This document shows positions 6,708 through 9,194 of a stretch of DNA of 9,194 nucleotides, piece by piece. Below the pieces are notes generated by a model. The model searched no databases. It saw only the letters and a program-made list of their open reading frames with translations, and had not been told where the DNA came from. Each line of letters begins with the position of its first letter. Positions within the stretch are counted from its first letter, which is position 1. The position numbers and the translations under genes are program-made. The stretch covers positions 1-9,194 of the forward strand of contig CAJWRL010000030.1 of the NCBI GenBank assembly GCA_913046125.1, written 5' to 3'. This stretch comes from an uncultured Gammaproteobacteria bacterium. GTDB lineage: Bacteria; Pseudomonadota; Gammaproteobacteria; GCA-002705445; GCA-002716945.

Positions 6708-8304
6708 TTACAAGTCTCATAATAAAATCTTCATCATTATTAAAAAGCTTTGTAGCTTGGTTAAACCTTTTATCCATTTGAGGGTAATCTTTGTTAAAAT
6801 GTAGGCCACGACTCTCTTTTCTTTTTAAAGCCGAAGTAGTGATTATATTTGCTACATCTATGAGGTTCCTTAGTTCTAATAAATCCATATTGATATGATG
6901 TGTGTGATAAAACTCATTTATTTCGCTCTGAATTACTTCCAATCGATCTCTAGCATATGTGAGCATTTTATCAGATCGAAGAATTCCAACATAATTCCAC
7001 ATTATTTTTCTTAACTCTGCCCAATTATGTGATATGAGGATATTATCATCAGTTGGCATTGACACATAAGTATCGTCCCATAGTGGTAGTTCCCTTTTGT
7101 TTGACACTCTAATATTTTTCTCAAAAATCTTCTCACAACACTCCATTGCCATTACTGAGCACTCCAGTAGTGAATTACTAGCTAAACGATTTGCACCGTG
7201 AAAACCTGTATTGGCAACTTCACCAATCGCATATAAGTTACAGCAATCTGTTTCTCCTGAAACATTTGTCTCTATGCCTCCGCAAGTGTAATGTGCTGCG
7301 GGAACTACCGGAATAGCTTCTTTGGTAATATCGATACCAAGTTCTAGACACCTTTGATAGATGTTAGGGAATCGTCTCAGAATAAATTCATTATCTTTGA
7401 AAGAAATATCTAAATTTACATGATCGAGGTTATTATTTTTCATCTCTGCGTCAATAGCTCTTGCCACTATATCTCTGGGAGCTAATTCCAATCGTTCATC
7501 ATATTTTTTCATGAAGCAATTTCCATTTAGATCTTTTAATTTAGCTCCTTCTCCTCTTAGGGACTCTGATATAAGAAAACTTTTTTCTTTTGGATGAAAT
7601 AAACATGTTGGGTGGAATTGAATGAATTCCATATTACTTATCTCACAGCCGAATCGCCATGCCATAGCTATGCCATCACCTGTTGATGTATTTGGATTAG
7701 TAGTATATTGATAAATTTTACTAGCTCCTCCAGTTGCCAGGATTATAATATTTGCCTTAATTGAAACCACATAGTTATTTCTTTTATCATACGCATACAC
7801 ACCTTCACAATAGTTCTCTTTTTTACCAATCATATCAATCACCATTATGTTTTCTTTAATGATGATATTTTTTTTCTTTTTGGCTTCTCTTAAGAGTGAA
7901 CTATGTACCTCTTCGCCTGTATTATCATTATGATAAACAATCCTTCTGTGAGAGTGACCTCCCTCTAATGTTTGATCTAACCCTTTCCCTTTTTTATTAA
8001 AATTAACGCCGTAGTTTAGTAATAGTTCAATGCTATCTTTCCCTTGTTTGATAATCTGTTGAACAGAATTGGTGTTACAGATTTCATGACCATTATTTAT
8101 TGTATCTTTTATGTGGTTATTAATATTATCTTCATTATCAATTACTGCTGCTATGCCTCCTTGTGCCCAAGCTGTTGAGCAATCGCTGAGAGAAGATTTG
8201 CTTAGAATCGTAACTGAATATCTCTCAGATAATTTAATCGCAGCAATTAACCCGGAAATACCTGTTCCAACTATTAAAACTTCAGTATTAAACCTTTCAG
8301 ACAT
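6697..8304 (-). CDS. nadB: L-aspartate oxidase
   Basis: A 535-residue cytoplasmic flavoenzyme that oxidises L-aspartate to iminoaspartate, the first step of de novo NAD synthesis; NadA would use the product, but nadA and nadC are not in view. Seen: the FAD-binding GTGISG loop (13-18), STAWAQGGIAAV (43-54), EGGHSHRR with E114, the second FAD segment LATGGASKIY, FIQFHPT with H231, SLRGEGA, APRDIVARAID with R277, AAHYTCGGI with H338, and GEVANTGFHGANRLASNSLLE. These fit the substrate-binding residues known in E. coli NadB (540 aa). The C-terminal helical domain is complete. It is divergent from the sigma gene across 37 bp, an arrangement also found in E. coli, and its 3' end overlaps orn by 11 bp. 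Confidence 0.97.
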   Translation of the reverse strand: MSERFNTEVLIVGTGISGLIAAIKLSERYSVTILSKSSLSDCSTAWAQGGIAAVIDNEDNINNHIKDTINNGHEICNTNSVQQIIKQGKDSIELLLNYGVNFNKKGKGLDQTLEGGHSHRRIVYHNDNTGEEVHSSLLREAKKKKNIIIKENIMVIDMIGKKENYCEGVYAYDKRNNYVVSIKANIIILATGGASKIYQYTTNPNTSTGDGIAMAWRFGCEISNMEFIQFHPTCLFHPKEKSFLISESLRGEGAKLKDLNGNCFMKKYDERLELAPRDIVARAIDAEMKNNNLDHVNLDISFKDNEFILRRFPNIYQRCLELGIDITKEAIPVVPAAHYTCGGIETNVSGETDCCNLYAIGEVANTGFHGANRLASNSLLECSVMAMECCEKIFEKNIRVSNKRELPLWDDTYVSMPTDDNILISHNWAELRKIMWNYVGILRSDKMLTYARDRLEVIQSEINEFYHTHHINMDLLELRNLIDVANIITTSALKRKESRGLHFNKDYPQMDKRFNQATKLFNNDEDFIMRLVTKV

Positions 8305-8341
8305 ATACTATAAAGTATCATATTGCATAGTGACAACAAAT
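8305..8341. promoter_or_regulatory. Divergent spacer nadB / rpoE with a small dyad
   Basis: A 37-bp AT-rich spacer. It holds an inverted repeat ATACT (8305-8309), 4 bases, AGTAT (8314-8318). TATACT at 8304-8309 could be a -10 for the sigma gene with a TTCAGT 17 bases upstream inside nadB; on the minus strand TATGAT at 8322-8317 could serve nadB. Neither gene has a clear Shine-Dalgarno. The matches are weak and the assignment is inferred; the dyad could be an operator or simply the paired -10 elements. Confidence 0.35.
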
Positions 8342-8905
8342 ATGAATATTGAAGATGACGAGCAAATAATTGAGAATTGTATATCAGGTGATACAGATTC
8401 GTTCAGGTATCTTGTTGACAAGTATCAACCTAGAATAATAAATGCATGCTACAAGTACACAAAAAACCTTGATGACGCAGAGGATGTTGCTCAAGAAGTT
8501 TTCTTAAAAGCCTACTCAAATCTTGATAAATTTAAATTTGATAGCAAATTTTACTCTTGGATATATAGAATCGCCATCAATACTAGTCTAAATTACATAA
8601 ACTCTAAAGAAAAAAGACAAGAAAAAGAAACTATTTCCGAGGAATCTTGTCAAATAAATGATAATTCAGCATCAAGTAATCCGAAAGATTACTATGAGCT
8701 TACAGAATTAGTAGACAAAGTGCAGCCATTGATTAATAAGTTGCCTGATGATCTAAAAATATTAATAGAATTATATGAAATCAATGATAATACGTATGAA
8801 GAAATATCGAAAAAACTATCAATGCCTATTGGGACTGTCCGTTCTAGGTTACATAGAGCAAGGAATATGTTAATCTCTGGCTTTAAGAGTATGAATAATG
8901 AATGA
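8342..8905 (+). CDS. rpoE: RpoE-like ECF RNA polymerase sigma factor
   Basis: A 187-residue extracytoplasmic-function sigma factor (E. coli RpoE is 191). Seen: region 2 (about 18-85) with FRYLVDKYQPRI, DAEDVAQEVFLKAY and FYSWIYRIAINTSLNYI, a variable acidic linker (about 90-120), and region 4 (about 125-185) with LPDDLKILIELYEI, the helix-turn-helix TYEEISKKLSMPIGTVRSRLHRAR. It probably directs envelope-stress transcription, inferred from family and from its divergence from nadB. The ATG at 8342 puts the family N-terminus (DEQIIENCISGD) at the right distance; an in-frame GTG at 8330 adds only four residues. Open frame further upstream runs back through nadB and is not used. Its end overlaps the next gene by 8 bp, the usual sigma/anti-sigma coupling. 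Confidence 0.92.
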   Translation: MNIEDDEQIIENCISGDTDSFRYLVDKYQPRIINACYKYTKNLDDAEDVAQEVFLKAYSNLDKFKFDSKFYSWIYRIAINTSLNYINSKEKRQEKETISEESCQINDNSASSNPKDYYELTELVDKVQPLINKLPDDLKILIELYEINDNTYEEISKKLSMPIGTVRSRLHRARNMLISGFKSMNNE

Positions 8906-9194
8906 TAATTACAGAATATTCGGAAAAATAATAAGCGTTTTAAATAAGGACTATCCTCCAAGAGTCTCTAAGAAATTTACTGACAGAGTCATGTCAGAGA
9001 TCAACAAAAACAAAATAAATTTTAGTAAGCAAACGTCTAATAATTATCTTAATGTTGCTGCATCTATGGTATTTGCTGTAATTACCTCATTTGTTCTTGT
9101 CAATTATAACCAGGATAATTCAGATTTAGCCTCTAGCGAATCGTCTAAACCGGAGCCAGTTGGAAAAAATCTAATACAAAAAGTTATAGATAAA
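8898..9194 (+). CDS. Putative anti-sigma factor, single-span membrane protein, 3'-truncated
   Basis: An open frame of 99 residues that runs off the window. It starts at the ATG at 8898 inside the last codons of the sigma gene, with AAGAG about 9 bases upstream. Seen: a charged N-terminal part of about 49 residues (with DYPPRVSKKFTDRVMSEI at 18-35), one hydrophobic span at about 50-70 (YLNVAASMVFAVITSFVLVNY), then a Ser/Asp/Lys-rich stretch that would be periplasmic. This topology and the overlap with rpoE fit an RseA/MucA-like inner-membrane anti-sigma factor. I do not recognise the RseA N-terminal pattern (it usually opens with a LSALMDGE-type motif), and there is no HxxxCxxC zinc motif. The role is inferred from position and topology; homology is unproven. 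Confidence 0.6.
   Translation, partial: MNDNYRIFGKIISVLNKDYPPRVSKKFTDRVMSEINKNKINFSKQTSNNYLNVAASMVFAVITSFVLVNYNQDNSDLASSESSKPEPVGKNLIQKVIDK

Noticed and set aside
7868..7881. T-rich run (A-rich on the nadB strand) that could resemble a terminator tail or slip site.
   Set aside because: No stem lies before it, it is in the middle of conserved nadB, and it encodes a Lys-rich stretch with the frame intact.
8276..8301. AAAACTT followed by TCAGA upstream of the sigma gene, resembling a sigma-E autoregulatory promoter.
   Set aside because: The -35 lacks the GG of GGAACTT and the spacer is 14, shorter than the usual 15-17; it also lies inside nadB coding sequence, so chance is a fair explanation.
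8111..8341. In-frame upstream extension of the sigma factor gene beginning at an ATG at 8111.
   Set aside because: It is antisense to well-conserved nadB N-terminal coding sequence, and sigma homology begins only after the ATG at 8342.

Overview
The window is a very gene-dense, AT-rich stretch of bacterial chromosome holding twelve protein genes, ten complete and two cut by the window edges. I see no RNA genes, mobile elements, CRISPR or long repeats. The gene set points to a gammaproteobacterium: a DEDDh oligoribonuclease (orn), a dnaX-ybaB-recR run, an RpoE-type ECF sigma factor divergent from nadB as in enterics, and a short-form Ugd that matches the E. coli type to its last residues. Low GC, tiny spacers and overlapping gene ends suggest a streamlined, probably marine lineage (SAR86-like is a guess; only phylogeny could settle it).

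Region 1 (1-4563, all +) is one co-directional run: the 3' part of ugd (UDP-glucose 6-dehydrogenase), an adrenodoxin-type [2Fe-2S] ferredoxin, a two-repeat ChrR-like cupin protein, dnaX (clamp-loader tau/gamma), ybaB (nucleoid-associated protein) and recR (recombinational repair). Genes overlap or are separated by at most 11 bp, so much of this is probably co-transcribed and translationally coupled. dnaX carries a good candidate programmed frameshift site that would give a gamma-like short form.

Region 2 (4560-6117, -) is a two-gene unit: a Ste24-like membrane metalloprotease followed by a pterin-4a-carbinolamine dehydratase. Its 3' end overlaps the end of recR. Region 3 (6165-6707, +) is orn, divergent from the protease across 47 bp and overlapping the end of nadB by 11 bp. 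Region 4 (6697-8304, -) is nadB, first enzyme of de novo NAD synthesis. Region 5 (8342-9194, +) is an rpoE-like sigma gene overlapping a partial gene for a small single-span membrane protein, probably its anti-sigma factor.

Only about 102 of 9194 bases lie outside genes. The main points for follow-up are the dnaX slippery site, a Toprim Glu-to-Gly change in RecR, a His-to-Tyr change at the third catalytic position of the carbinolamine dehydratase, the unusual putative anti-sigma protein, and the ferredoxin/double-cupin pair lodged between a sugar gene and dnaX. No clearly new multi-gene system is visible; most genes belong to well-known families.
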